Of a stretch of DNA of 64,000 nt, positions 47,032-56,706 are shown in pieces. Where the stretch lies: positions 124,001 through 188,000 of the forward strand of contig NZ_JASZYE010000003.1 in NCBI RefSeq assembly GCF_030317145.1, given 5' to 3'. Numbering within the stretch: position 1 is the first letter of the stretch; each line of letters opens with the position of its first letter. The DNA comes from Variovorax flavidus (GTDB lineage Bacteria; Pseudomonadota; Gammaproteobacteria; Burkholderiales; Burkholderiaceae_C). The notes under the pieces are model-generated. The model had not been told where the DNA came from and made no database searches. It worked only from the letters and a program-made list of their open reading frames with translations. The position numbers were made by a program, and so were the translations under genes.

Positions 47032-48557
47032 CATATTTCAGCGATCAGGTCGTACACCGCGTCCTCGCTGGTACCGGCCGGCAGCTCGCCCACCTTGCGC
47101 CGCTCGCGCAGCACCGCGATCCGGTGCGACACCCGCACCACCTCGTTCATCTCCGACGAGATGAACAGCACTGCCATGCCACTGCGCGCGAGGCGCAGGA
47201 TCTCGTCCATGATTTCCTGCTTGGCCGCGACGTCGATGCCGCGGGTCGGCTCGTCGAGGATCAGCAGCCGCGGCTCGATCGCCAGCCAGCGCGCCAGCAA
47301 GGCCTTCTGCTGGTTGCCGCCAGAGAGCAGGCCGATGGGCGTGTCGACGCTGGCCGTCTTGATGCCCAGCGCCTTGACGAAGCGCTCCGCGAGCGCGGTC
47401 TGTTCCGCGCGCGACAGCGTGTTGCGCACGCCGAGCCGTGCCTGCAGCGCCAGCGCAATGTTCTCGCGCAGGGACAGGTCGGCCACGATGCCATCGGTCT
47501 TGCGCTCCTCGGGGCACAGCGCGAGGCCGTGCTTCACCGCATCCGCCGGGCTGCCCAGCTCGACCGCGACGCCGTCGATGCGCAGGCTGCCGCCATCGGG
47601 CTTGGCCAGGCCGAACAGCAGCCGCGCCAGTTCCGTGCGGCCGGAGCCGAGCAGGCCGGCCAGCCCCACGATCTCGCCTGCGTGCACGCTCAGGTCCACG
47701 GGCTGCAACTGCCCGCGCTGGCCCACGCCCTCGGCCTGCAGCACGGCGGGCGCGCCCTCCTCGATCGGCGGAAGCTGCGCGTGGCCCGTGGCCTGAGCCG
47801 CGAGCTCGCGCCCGACCATCGCGGCGATCAGCGCCTGCGGCCCGAGGTCGCCCGTCGCCCACTCGCCGACCCAGGCGCCGTTGCGCAGCACCGTGATGCG
47901 GTCCGACACGGCGTAGACCTGGTTCAGGAAGTGCGTGACGAACAGGATGGCCAATCCCTCACCACGCAACCGGCGCAGCACGGCAAAGAGGCTCTTCACT
48001 TCGTCGTCGTCGAGGCTCGAGGTCGGCTCGTCGAGGATCAGCACCTTCGACGACAGGCCCAGCGCCCGCGCGATCGCCACCAGTTGCTGCACCGCGACCG
48101 AGTAGCTGGAGAGCAGCCGCGTGACATCGATGTCCACGTCCAGCCGCGCCAGCAGCGCGCGCGCCTGCCGGTTGACTTCGGCCCAGTCGATCCGGTAGCC
48201 CTGCGCCAATCCGCAACGCGGATAGCGCCCCGAGAAGATGTTCTCGGCCACCGAGAGGTTCGGGCAGAGATTCACTTCCTGGTAGACCGTGCTGATGCCC
48301 ATGCGCTGGGCTTCCAGCGGCGACGCCGGGCGGATCGGCTGCCCGGCCAGCAGCATCTCGCCGCTGTCGGCAGCGTAGACGCCCGTCAGCACCTTGATGA
48401 GCGTCGACTTGCCCGCGCCGTTCTGCCCCATCAACGCATGGACCTCGCCGGCCCGCAGTCGCAGCGCGACGCCGCGGAGTGCCGGCACGCCGTTGAACTG
48501 CTTGTCGATGCCCGTGAGTTGCAGCACGGGTGCATCGGTTGAGGATTCGTTGGTCAT
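47031..48557 (-). CDS. ytfR: Furanose ABC transporter ATPase, YtfR type
   Basis: 508 aa with two fused ATPase domains. The first has Walker A GQNGAGKST and the second carries the degenerate GLLGSGRTE loop; signatures are SSYSVAVQQ (weak) and LSGGNQQK. This double layout is that of RbsA/YtfR. It energises YtfT/YjfF. The start overlaps the gguB-type permease stop (ATGA). Confidence 0.9.
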   Translation of the reverse strand: MTNESSTDAPVLQLTGIDKQFNGVPALRGVALRLRAGEVHALMGQNGAGKSTLIKVLTGVYAADSGEMLLAGQPIRPASPLEAQRMGISTVYQEVNLCPNLSVAENIFSGRYPRCGLAQGYRIDWAEVNRQARALLARLDVDIDVTRLLSSYSVAVQQLVAIARALGLSSKVLILDEPTSSLDDDEVKSLFAVLRRLRGEGLAILFVTHFLNQVYAVSDRITVLRNGAWVGEWATGDLGPQALIAAMVGRELAAQATGHAQLPPIEEGAPAVLQAEGVGQRGQLQPVDLSVHAGEIVGLAGLLGSGRTELARLLFGLAKPDGGSLRIDGVAVELGSPADAVKHGLALCPEERKTDGIVADLSLRENIALALQARLGVRNTLSRAEQTALAERFVKALGIKTASVDTPIGLLSGGNQQKALLARWLAIEPRLLILDEPTRGIDVAAKQEIMDEILRLARSGMAVLFISSEMNEVVRVSHRIAVLRERRKVGELPAGTSEDAVYDLIAEI

Positions 48558-49771
48558 TTGTTTTTGTTGTAGACGTCGATGAAGACTGCGGCCAGCAGGA
48601 CCAGTCCCTTGATGACCTGCTGGTAGTCGATGCCGATGCCGAGGATCGACATGCCGTTATTCATCACACCCATCACGAAGGCGCCGATCACAGCGCCCAT
48701 GACCTTGCCCACGCCGCCCGAGGCCGAGGCGCCGCCGATGAAGCAGGCCGCGATCACGTCCAGTTCGAAGCCAAGCCCGGCCTTGGGCGTCGCCGTGTTG
48801 AGCCGCGCCGCGAACACCAGCCCCGCCAGCGCCGCGAGCACGCCCATGTTCACGAAGGTCAGGAAGGCCAGCCGCTGCGTCTTGATGCCCGACAGCCGCG
48901 CCGCCTTCTCGTTGCCGCCGAGCGCATAGATGCGGCGGCCCACCGTCGTGCGGTTGGTGACGAAGTCATAGGCCACGATCAGCACCGCCATCACGATCAG
49001 CACGTTCGGCAGCCCTTTGTAGGTCGCCAGCAGGTAGCTGAGGAGCAGGATGGCCGCCGCAAAGAACAGGTTCCTGCCGAGGAAGAAGGCGAACGGCTCC
49101 TGTGCCATGCCATGCTGCGCGAGCCTGGCGCGGCCGCGCAGCTTGAAGAACACCAGCGCGGCGGCCGCCAGCGCACCGAGCAGCAATGAAGTGGTGCGCA
49201 AGCTCTCGCCGCCGAACACGTCGGGCACAAAGCCCGAACTCAGCTTCTGGAAAGCCTCGGGGAACGGCCCCACCGACTGCCCTGCCAGCAGCGCCAGCGT
49301 GAGCCCCTTGAACACCAGCATGCCCGCCAGCGTGACGATGAAGGACGGGATCCGGAAGAAGGCCACGAACCAGCCCTGCGCCGCGCCGATCACGCCGCCC
49401 GCGATCAGGCACACGATGAAGGTCGGCACGAAATGCCATTCGTATTCCACCATCAGCACCGCCGCGAGCGCGCCGACGAAGCCGCACACCGAGCCCACCG
49501 ACAGGTCGATGTGCCCGGCCACGATCACCAGCAGCATGCCCAGCGCCATGATGACGATGTAGCTGTTCTGCAGCAGCAGGTTGGTGAGGTTCAGCGGCCG
49601 CATCAGCGTGCCATCCGTCAGCACCTGGAACAGCACCATGATCGCGACCAGCGAGATCAGCATGCCGTACTCGCGCAGGTTGTTCTTGAGGAAGCCCGCG
49701 TGCTCCCCGCCGGTCGAGGCCGGTGCGCTGATCGGGGTGGCCGGCTTCACGGCATCGACTTCAGGCGGCAT
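48554..49771 (-). CDS. gguB: Multi-sugar ABC transporter permease, GguB/XylH type
   Basis: 405 aa, longer than RbsC-type permeases, as is usual for GguB/XylH. Key segments are [39 protein letters not shown] and [17 protein letters not shown]. It is the channel of the ChvE system. ATG 49771 overlaps the gguA stop by 11 bases; an earlier GTG at 49801 would overlap further. Confidence 0.9.
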   Translation of the reverse strand: MPPEVDAVKPATPISAPASTGGEHAGFLKNNLREYGMLISLVAIMVLFQVLTDGTLMRPLNLTNLLLQNSYIVIMALGMLLVIVAGHIDLSVGSVCGFVGALAAVLMVEYEWHFVPTFIVCLIAGGVIGAAQGWFVAFFRIPSFIVTLAGMLVFKGLTLALLAGQSVGPFPEAFQKLSSGFVPDVFGGESLRTTSLLLGALAAAALVFFKLRGRARLAQHGMAQEPFAFFLGRNLFFAAAILLLSYLLATYKGLPNVLIVMAVLIVAYDFVTNRTTVGRRIYALGGNEKAARLSGIKTQRLAFLTFVNMGVLAALAGLVFAARLNTATPKAGLGFELDVIAACFIGGASASGGVGKVMGAVIGAFVMGVMNNGMSILGIGIDYQQVIKGLVLLAAVFIDVYNKNK

Positions 49772-51305
49772 GGACGCTGCTCCCGGACGCGACGATGACA
49801 CGCATGATCTTCTCCTGCGAGGCCTCGGCCGCTGGAAACTCTGCGACGAAGCGCCCCTCGTTCATCACGTAGATGCGGTCGCACATGCCGAGCAGTTCCG
49901 GCAGTTCGGACGAAATCATGAGAATGCCTTTTCCCTCGCTCGCCAGCTGGTCGATGATGGTGTAGATCTCGTACTTGGCACCGACGTCGATGCCGCGCGT
50001 CGGCTCGTCGAGGATCAGCAGTTCCGGCTTGGCGAACAGCCACTTGCTCAGCACCACCTTCTGCTGGTTTCCACCCGACAGGTTGACCACGCGCTGGTCC
50101 ACCCCGGCGCAGCGGATGTTGAGCGCCCGCCGGTAGTCGCTCGCCACCTTGAACTCGCGGGCGTCGTCGATCACGCCGCGATCCGACACCGCAGCCAGGT
50201 TGGCGAGGCTCACGTTCTTGCGGATGTCTTCCTCCAGCACCAGGCCCGCGCTCTTGCGGTCCTCGGTGACGTAGGCGATGCCGTGGTCGATGGCCTTGCG
50301 GATGGTGCCGACGTCCACCTCCTTGCCATGCATGAAGACCGAGCCGCTGATGCGCTGGCCGTACGAGCGGCCGAACACGCTCATCGCGAACTCGGTGCGG
50401 CCCGCGCCCATCAGGCCCGCGATGCCGACGATCTCGCCGCGCCGCACGTGCAGGTTCACGCCCTTGATCTGCTCGCGGTCGGCGTGCAGCGCGTGGTGCA
50501 CGTGCCAGTCGCGCACCTCGAAGAGGGTCTCACCGATGTCCGGCGTGCGGTCCGGGTAGCGGTGTGCCATGTCGCGCCCGACCATGCCGCGGATGATGCG
50601 GTCCTCGCTGATCGGGGCCGCGCGGCATTCCATCGTCTCGACGGTCGCGCCATCGCGCAGCACCGTGATCGAATCCGCGACCTTGGCGATCTCGTTGAGC
50701 TTGTGCGAGATCAGGATGGACGAGATGCCCTGCGCCTTGAGTTCCAGCAGCAGGGCCAGCAGCGCGTCGCTGTCGCTCTCGTTCAGGCTCGCGGTCGGCT
50801 CGTCGAGGATCAGCAGCTTGACCTCTTTGGAGAGCGCCTTCGCGATCTCCACCAGTTGCTGCTTGCCGACTCCGAGGTTGGTGATGAGCGCGGTCGGCTG
50901 CTCCTTGAGCCCCACCTTCGCCAGCAGCTCGCGCGTGCGCGCATAGGCCTCGAACCAGTCGATCACGCCGCCGCGCGCGGTCTCGTTGCCGAGGAAGATG
51001 TTCTCCGCGATGGACAGCAGCGGCACCAGCGCCAGCTCCTGGTGGATGATGATGATGCCGAGCTTCTCGCTGTCGGCGATGCCCCTGAAGCGGCGCAGCT
51101 CGCCCTCGAAGTGGATCTCGCCCTCGTACGAGTCGCAGGGGTACACGCCGCTGAGCACCTTCATCAGCGTGGACTTGCCCGCGCCGTTCTCGCCGACCAC
51201 CGCATGGATCTCACCCGCGCGCACCGCGAGGTTGACGTTGTCCAGCGCGTTCACACCCGGAAAGGTCTTGGTGATGCCGCGCATCTCCAGAATCACTTCG
51301 TTCAC
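49761..51305 (-). CDS. gguA: Multi-sugar ABC transporter ATPase, GguA/XylG type
   Basis: 514 aa with two fused ATPase domains: Walker [10 protein letters not shown] in the first and GLMGAGRTE in the second, signatures [15 protein letters not shown] and LSGGNQQK. The start is GTG 51305 ([15 protein letters not shown]); ATG-initiated options upstream lack homology. It pairs with ChvE and GguB, as in the agrobacterial chvE-gguA-gguB operon. Confidence 0.9.
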   Translation of the reverse strand: MNEVILEMRGITKTFPGVNALDNVNLAVRAGEIHAVVGENGAGKSTLMKVLSGVYPCDSYEGEIHFEGELRRFRGIADSEKLGIIIIHQELALVPLLSIAENIFLGNETARGGVIDWFEAYARTRELLAKVGLKEQPTALITNLGVGKQQLVEIAKALSKEVKLLILDEPTASLNESDSDALLALLLELKAQGISSILISHKLNEIAKVADSITVLRDGATVETMECRAAPISEDRIIRGMVGRDMAHRYPDRTPDIGETLFEVRDWHVHHALHADREQIKGVNLHVRRGEIVGIAGLMGAGRTEFAMSVFGRSYGQRISGSVFMHGKEVDVGTIRKAIDHGIAYVTEDRKSAGLVLEEDIRKNVSLANLAAVSDRGVIDDAREFKVASDYRRALNIRCAGVDQRVVNLSGGNQQKVVLSKWLFAKPELLILDEPTRGIDVGAKYEIYTIIDQLASEGKGILMISSELPELLGMCDRIYVMNEGRFVAEFPAAEASQEKIMRVIVASGSSVHAA

Positions 51306-51360
51306 CCTGTCTCCTTCGAGCCTGCGGGGCCGGACGGCCCCGCATCGCATCCGGCGGCCG

Positions 51361-52434
51361 CTACTTGATCTGGCTCTCCTTGTAGTAGCCGCTGTCGACC
51401 AGCGTCTGCTTCCAGTTCGATGCATCGACGCTCACCGGCTTCAGCAGGTAGGACGGCACGACCTTCACGCCGTTGTTGTAGGTCTTGGTGTCGTTCACCT
51501 CCGGCTGCTTGCCCGCCAGCATGGCGTCGACCATGCCCACCGTGACCTTGGCCAGTTCGCGCGTGTCCTTGAACACGGTGGAAGTCTGCTCCTTCTTGAG
51601 GATCGACTTCACCGAAGGCACTTCGGCATCCTGCCCCGTCACCACCGGCATCGGCTGCTGCGCCGTGCCGTAGCCCACGCCCTTGAGCGAGGAGATGATG
51701 CCGATCGACAGCCCGTCGTAGGGCGAGAGCACGGCATCCACGCGGTCCTTGGTGTAGTAGGCCGACAGCAGGTTGTCCATGCGCGCCTGCGCGACCGCGC
51801 CGTCCCAGCGCAAGGTCGAGACCTTGTCCATGCCCAACTGCTTGCTGCGCACCACCAGCTTGCCGCTGTCGATGTAGGGCTTGAGCACCGACATCGCACC
51901 GTTGTAGAAGAAGAAGGCGTTGTTGTCGTCCGGCGATCCGCCGAAGAGCTCGATGTTGTAGGGGCCCTTGCCTTCCTTGAGCTTCAGCGCCTGCTCGATG
52001 TAGCTGGCCTGCAGCACGCCGACCTGGTAGTTGTCGAAGGTGGCGTAGTAGTCGACGTTCTTCGAGCCCTTGATGAGCCGGTCATAGGCGATGACCTTCA
52101 CGCCCTTGTCCGCCGCCTTCTGCAGCACGTCCGACAGCGTGGTCCCGTCGATCGCGGCGATCACCAGCACCTTGGCGCCCTTCGTCACCATGTTCTCGAC
52201 CTGCGCGAGCTGGTTGGGAATGTCGTCGTCGGCGTATTGCAGGTCGGTCTTGTAGCCCTTCTCGTTGAAGTACTTGACCATGTTCGACCCGTCGGCAATC
52301 CACCGCGCCGACGACTTGGTCGGCATCGAGATGGCGATGAGCCCCTTGTCCTGGGCATGGACCCACGGCGCGATGCCGACGAGCAGCGTGGTGGCCGCCC
52401 CGGCCAGCAGGGTCTTGAGAAAGTTGCGTTTCAT
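51361..52434 (-). CDS. chvE: Periplasmic sugar-binding protein, ChvE type
   Basis: 357 aa. The signal peptide is residues 1-27 ([20 protein letters not shown]...WVHA) and the mature part begins [19 protein letters not shown]. It is very close to agrobacterial ChvE ([41 protein letters not shown]). ChvE binds galactose, arabinose, glucose and xylose. It precedes gguA-gguB. Confidence 0.93.
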   Translation of the reverse strand: MKRNFLKTLLAGAATTLLVGIAPWVHAQDKGLIAISMPTKSSARWIADGSNMVKYFNEKGYKTDLQYADDDIPNQLAQVENMVTKGAKVLVIAAIDGTTLSDVLQKAADKGVKVIAYDRLIKGSKNVDYYATFDNYQVGVLQASYIEQALKLKEGKGPYNIELFGGSPDDNNAFFFYNGAMSVLKPYIDSGKLVVRSKQLGMDKVSTLRWDGAVAQARMDNLLSAYYTKDRVDAVLSPYDGLSIGIISSLKGVGYGTAQQPMPVVTGQDAEVPSVKSILKKEQTSTVFKDTRELAKVTVGMVDAMLAGKQPEVNDTKTYNNGVKVVPSYLLKPVSVDASNWKQTLVDSGYYKESQIK

Positions 52435-52502
52435 TTGAAGCTCTCCATCATTCAGTTCATCTCGATCCGCCTGACGGCGGCCGCGCAGCGCGCCGCTGCT
52501 CG

Positions 52503-52593
52503 TGGGCTGCCGCGGATCCGGCTCCGCCGGTCCGCAGGCAGCGCCCCCTGAAAGGGGGTAGGCGAAGCGACACGAAGCGCGCAGCCTGGGGGT
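52503..52593 (+). repeat. Copy D of the dispersed intergenic repeat
   Basis: GGATCCGGCTCCGCCGGTCC, hairpin CCCCCTGAAAGGGGG, then GCGACACGAAGCGCGCAGC and CTGGGGG. It lies between ytfQ and chvE, opposite to transcription, and its last base touches the ytfQ stop codon. Confidence 0.75.
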
Positions 52594-53558
52594 CAGTACT
52601 TCCGGTTCGGGAACTCGGCCTTGGCGACTTCCATGGGGAAGATGCCTTCCTTGGTCAGGATGCGCTTGGGAATGGGCTTGCCCGCCTTGATGTCCTTCAC
52701 CGCGCTCATCAGTTGCGGGCCCAGCAGCGGGCTGCATTCGACCGACACGTTGAGCTTGCCGGCCATCATGGCCTCGAAGGCGCCCTTCACCGCATCGATC
52801 GAGATGATGATGATGTCCTGCGCCGGCTTCATGCCTGCTTCCTCGATGGCCTGGATGGCGCCGATCGCCATGTCGTCGTTGTGCGCGTAGAGCACATTGA
52901 TCTTCTTGCCCTCGGCCTTCAGGAAAGCCTCCATCACTTCCTTGCCCTTGGCACGCGTGAAGTCGCCGGTCTGCGAGCGGATGATCTTGAACTTCGGGTC
53001 GGCCTTGATGATTTCCTCGAAGCCCTTCTTGCGGTCGATGGCGGGCGCCGAGCCCACCGTGCCCTGCAGTTCGACGATGTTGATCGGGCCGGCGTTGCCC
53101 TTCTCCTTCTCGACCAGCCAGCGGCCGGCCTTGCGGCCTTCCTCGACGAAGTCCGAGCCCATGAAGGTGACGTAGAGCGAGTCGTCCTTGGTGTTGACGG
53201 AACGGTCGGTCAGCACCACCGGGATGTTGGCGGCCTTGGCCTCCTTCAGCACGGTTTCCCAGCCCGATTCGACCACCGGCGAGAAGGCGATGACATCGAC
53301 CTTCTGCGCGATGTAGGAGCGGATCGCCTTGATCTGGTTCTCCTGCTTCTGCTGCGCGTCGGAGAACTTGAGATCGATGTCGGACTCCTTGGCCGCCGAC
53401 TTGATCGATTCGGTGTTGGCGGTGCGCCATTCGCTTTCCGCGCCGACCTGGGCAAAGCCCAGGACGATCTTCTTCTGCGCCAGCGCCGTGACGGGCAGCA
53501 GCGAGGACAGCGACGCGGTGGCGAGCGCAATGTTGAGCGTGCGACGGTTCAGTTTCAT
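52593..53558 (-). CDS. ytfQ: Periplasmic furanose-binding protein, YtfQ type
   Basis: 321 aa with a 27-residue signal peptide (cut after [15 protein letters not shown]). It shares with E. coli YtfQ the segments [20 protein letters not shown], [37 protein letters not shown] and [14 protein letters not shown]. YtfQ binds galactofuranose and L-arabinofuranose. It lies 64 bases from the aldehyde dehydrogenase gene and begins the transport part of the operon. Confidence 0.92.
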   Translation of the reverse strand: MKLNRRTLNIALATASLSSLLPVTALAQKKIVLGFAQVGAESEWRTANTESIKSAAKESDIDLKFSDAQQKQENQIKAIRSYIAQKVDVIAFSPVVESGWETVLKEAKAANIPVVLTDRSVNTKDDSLYVTFMGSDFVEEGRKAGRWLVEKEKGNAGPINIVELQGTVGSAPAIDRKKGFEEIIKADPKFKIIRSQTGDFTRAKGKEVMEAFLKAEGKKINVLYAHNDDMAIGAIQAIEEAGMKPAQDIIIISIDAVKGAFEAMMAGKLNVSVECSPLLGPQLMSAVKDIKAGKPIPKRILTKEGIFPMEVAKAEFPNRKY

Positions 53559-53622
53559 GTTGTCTCCTGGTTGACGTGGTGAAAGAAACTCTTCTTCTCT
53601 TGTTATCTGCTTCTCTTGTCGC

Positions 53623-55074
53623 TCAGGCCAGCACGTAGCCGGTCTTGACGGTGGTGTAGAACTCCGCGGCGTGGCGGCCCTGCTCGCGCGGCCCGTAGCT
53701 CGATGCCTTGCGGCCGCCGAAGGGCACGTGGTAGTCGACGCCGGCGGTCGGCAGGTTGACCATGGTCATGCCGACCCTGGCGTGGCGCTTGAAGTGCATG
53801 GCCCGCGCCAGCGATGTGGTGCAGACGCCGGCGCACAGTCCGAAGGGCGTGTCGTTGGCCAGCGCCAGCGCGTGCTCGTAGTCGTCGGCGCGCAGCACGC
53901 AGGCCACAGGCCCGAAGATCTCGTCGCGCGCCACGCGATGCTCGGGCCTGGCGAGAAAGAGCGCCGGGCTCATGTAGTAGCCCGGGGTCGCGCGGTTCAG
54001 GCGCTCGCCGCCGCCCATGTGCTCGGCGCCTTCGGCCGTGGCGCTTTCGATGGCGGCGAGGTTGCGTTCGAGCTGGTGGCGGTCGACCACCGGTCCGATG
54101 TCGGTGCCCTGCGCCAGCGCGTGGCCGATCTTGAGTGCCGCGAGGCGGTGGCGCACGCGCGAGACGAAGGCGTCGTGCACGGACGCTTCGACGATCAGCC
54201 GGCTCGACGCGGTACAGCGCTGGCCGGTCGAGAAGTACGCACCCTGCACCGCGCAGTCGACGGCGCGATCGAGGTCGGCATCGGCGAGCACCACCAGCGG
54301 GTTCTTGCCGCCCATCTCCAGCTGCACCTTGGCGCGCCGTCGCGTGGCGGCCTGCAGGATGTGTTCGCCAGTCGCGACCGAGCCGGTGAAGCTGATCGCA
54401 TCCACGAGCGGGCTGTCGACGATGGTCTGCCCCACTTCGCGCCCGCTGCCCATCACGAGGTTGAAGGTGCCGGCCGGCAATGCCGCGCGGCTGATGATCT
54501 CGGCCAGCGCCCAGCCGCAGGCCGGCACCAGCTCGGCCGGCTTGAAGACGACGCAGTTGCCGTAGGCCAGCGCGGGCGCGATCTTCCATGCCGGAATGGC
54601 GAGCGGAAAGTTCCAAGGCGTGATGAGCCCGACGACGCCAAGGGGTTCGCGCGTGATGTCGACCTGCACGCCCGGCCGCACGGAGGCGAGCGTCTCGCCG
54701 TCGCCGCGCAAGGCCTCGCCGGCGAAGAACTTGAAGATGTGGCCGGCGCGTGCCGCCTCGCCGATGGCTTCGGGCAGGGTCTTGCCTTCTTCGCGGGCGA
54801 GGAGCGTGCCGAGTTCTTCGCGGCGCGCAAGGATCTCGCTGCCGATCTGGTCGAGCACGTCGGCGCGCCGTTGCGGCGTGGTCTGGCTCCAATGCGGAAA
54901 GGCATCGGCGGCCGCGCGAATCGCCAATTCGGTCTGGTTGCGATCGGCGCGTGCATATTCCGCGACGACTTCGCGGGTGTCGGACGGGTTTTCACTGATT
55001 CCCGTGGTGACACCCGTCTCCCAACGGCCGTTGATGTACTGCCGGGCGTTCTGTTGGAGGTCGCTGCGCTTCAA
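53623..55074 (-). CDS. Aldehyde dehydrogenase, probable 2-oxoglutarate semialdehyde dehydrogenase
   Basis: 483 aa from a TTG start. The ALDH catalytic set is present: Asn in TPWNFP, Glu in LEMGGKNP and the nucleophile Cys in GQRCTASS; the NAD loop is FTGSVATG. In the arabinose route this would oxidise the product of the last dehydratase to 2-oxoglutarate. No ATG lies near the N-terminus; TTG 55113 is the alternative start and would overlap the presumed LysR operator. First gene of the operon. Confidence 0.87.
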   Translation of the reverse strand: MKRSDLQQNARQYINGRWETGVTTGISENPSDTREVVAEYARADRNQTELAIRAAADAFPHWSQTTPQRRADVLDQIGSEILARREELGTLLAREEGKTLPEAIGEAARAGHIFKFFAGEALRGDGETLASVRPGVQVDITREPLGVVGLITPWNFPLAIPAWKIAPALAYGNCVVFKPAELVPACGWALAEIISRAALPAGTFNLVMGSGREVGQTIVDSPLVDAISFTGSVATGEHILQAATRRRAKVQLEMGGKNPLVVLADADLDRAVDCAVQGAYFSTGQRCTASSRLIVEASVHDAFVSRVRHRLAALKIGHALAQGTDIGPVVDRHQLERNLAAIESATAEGAEHMGGGERLNRATPGYYMSPALFLARPEHRVARDEIFGPVACVLRADDYEHALALANDTPFGLCAGVCTTSLARAMHFKRHARVGMTMVNLPTAGVDYHVPFGGRKASSYGPREQGRHAAEFYTTVKTGYVLA

Positions 55075-55101
55075 AGTGGGGCGAGTGTAGGAATCGCCCT
55101 C

Positions 55102-55137
55102 ATATCTTTCCAATCAATATTTCGGTGGAATAGATAT
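55102..55137. promoter_or_regulatory. LysR-type operator candidate between the divergent sugar operon and its regulator
   Basis: ATATCTTTCCA (55102-55112) and TGGAATAGATAT (55126-55137) form an imperfect inverted repeat around an AT-rich centre. It is the only AT-rich stretch in the 90-base divergent gap, where an autoregulating LysR protein would bind. Confidence 0.55.
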
Positions 55138-55164
55138 CAGAACCAGCATTCAGGTAAACCCCAT

Positions 55165-56121
55165 ATGACCAACTACACGCACTGGTTCATCCGTGCGCGC
55201 CTCAAGACCCGGCAACTGCTGTTGCTCGTGGCACTGGCCGAAGAGGGCAACATCCATCGCGCGGCGCAGGTGCTGAACATGACGCAGCCGGCTGCCTCGA
55301 AGCTGTTGAAGGACCTGGAGGACGTGCTGGAGGTGCCGCTGTTCGATCGTCTGCCGCGCGGCATGCGGCCGACCTGGTATGGCGAGACGATGATCCGCCA
55401 CGCGCGCATCGCGCTCGCGAGTCTCAACCAGGCGCATGACGAACTCACCGCCCTCAAGGCGGGGAGCGCGGGTCAGGTCAACATCGGCGCGATCACAGCG
55501 CCCGGGCTGGTGCTGCTGCCGCCGGCGGTGGCAGCGGTGAAGCGCGATCATCCGAATCTGCGGGTCTCACTGGAGATCGAGACAAGCCCGGTGCTGCTGG
55601 AGCGGCTGGAGCAGGGCAAGCTCGATCTGTTGGTGGCTCGGCTTTTCGCGGAGCACGACAAGAACAACCTGCGCTACGAGGCGCTCACGGAAGAGCCGGT
55701 TTGCGCGCTGGTGCGGCCGGGACATCCGCTGCTAGGCATGACGGGGCTCGGCCTGCGCGACCTGGTGTCGGCGGGCTGGATCGTGCCGCCAGCAGGCAGC
55801 GTGCTGCGCCATCGCTTCGAACTGATGTTCCAGGAGGAAGGACTGGCGCCGCCCATCAACGTGATCGAGACGGCGGCACTGCTCTTCATCACGCGGATGC
55901 TGCAGCAGAGCGACATGGTGGCGGTGCTTGCTACGGACGTGGCGCGCTATTACGCGGCGCATGGGATCGTGTCTCTGCTGCCGATCGAGATTCCTTGCCA
56001 CATGGATGCGTTCGGGATCATCACGCGCACCGACCGTTTGTTGTCGCCTGCGGCCAAGGTGATGATGAAGGCTTTGAAGGCGCAGAGCTTTGCGGCTTAT
56101 GGGCGGCGGCTTGAGGACTGA
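55165..56121 (+). CDS. LysR family regulator, GbpR-like
   Basis: 318 aa. The N-terminal winged helix (residues ~15-75: LLVALAEEGNIHRAAQVLNM, SKLLKDLEDVLEVPLFDR) is followed by a LysR substrate domain. Divergent from the sugar operon with chvE, as gbpR is in Agrobacterium, where it responds to galactose and arabinose. The start ATG 55165 follows the likely operator. The ligand here is not known. Confidence 0.88.
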   Translation: MTNYTHWFIRARLKTRQLLLLVALAEEGNIHRAAQVLNMTQPAASKLLKDLEDVLEVPLFDRLPRGMRPTWYGETMIRHARIALASLNQAHDELTALKAGSAGQVNIGAITAPGLVLLPPAVAAVKRDHPNLRVSLEIETSPVLLERLEQGKLDLLVARLFAEHDKNNLRYEALTEEPVCALVRPGHPLLGMTGLGLRDLVSAGWIVPPAGSVLRHRFELMFQEEGLAPPINVIETAALLFITRMLQQSDMVAVLATDVARYYAAHGIVSLLPIEIPCHMDAFGIITRTDRLLSPAAKVMMKALKAQSFAAYGRRLED

Positions 56122-56147
56122 CCCTGCTTTTTTCGGCCGTTGGGGAG

Positions 56148-56336
56148 GCGTCGTCGGGCGGTGTGCCCTGGGCTGGCCGACGTCACCGGCCGCTTCGCGG
56201 CTGCCCTGCGCTGCTCACGACAGGCGGGGTCCGCGCAAACTCGCTTCGCTCAAACACGCGCGGCCCTTATCCGCCTGTCGCTGCGCTGCTCGGCGGTGCC
56301 TCAACGGCCGGCCCAGGGCACACCGCCCGACGACGC
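56148..56336 (+). repeat. Large inverted-repeat module 1
   Basis: 32-bp arms (56148-56179 and 56305-56336) match with one mismatch and begin GCGTCGTCGGGCGGTGTG. The interior holds a 57-bp segment (56221-56277) that reappears, reversed, in module 2. No protein is encoded. The whole 585-base stretch 56122-56706 carries no gene. Confidence 0.85.
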
Positions 56337-56430
56337 TGGGGACGCTGCGGTTGAACTGTCCGCCTCAACGGTTGTGGATACGCGCAGGCTGTGAGCGTTG
56401 GAGGCGCGCAGAACCGTTGCACACCCCAAA

Positions 56431-56613
56431 GCCCGGCAGGCGGTGCGGGCTGGCCGACCCCTCTGCGCCGCTGAGGAGCGCAGCTTCAGGCGGATCAGGG
56501 CCGCGCGTGTTTGAGCGAAGCGAGTTTGCGCGGACCCCGCCTGAAGCGAGCACCGCAAGGAAGCCCGAAGGGCCGGCGCAGCGGGGTCGGCCAGCCCGCA
56601 CCGCCTGCCGGGC
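56431..56613 (-). repeat. Large inverted-repeat module 2, mirror image of module 1
   Basis: 31-bp arms (56431-56461 and 56583-56613) are perfect inverted copies, beginning GCCCGGCAGGCGGTGCGG. The 57-bp interior at 56487-56543 is the reverse complement of 56221-56277 with one mismatch. Its arms differ in sequence from those of module 1. Confidence 0.85.
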
Positions 56614-56706
56614 GTCCACCCCAGCGGAAACCCCGGCGGACAAGACACTTCCCTTGCCCCCTAGATAAGTACACAGTGCGGAACCTCCCGCCCCCAGGAG
56701 ACATCC

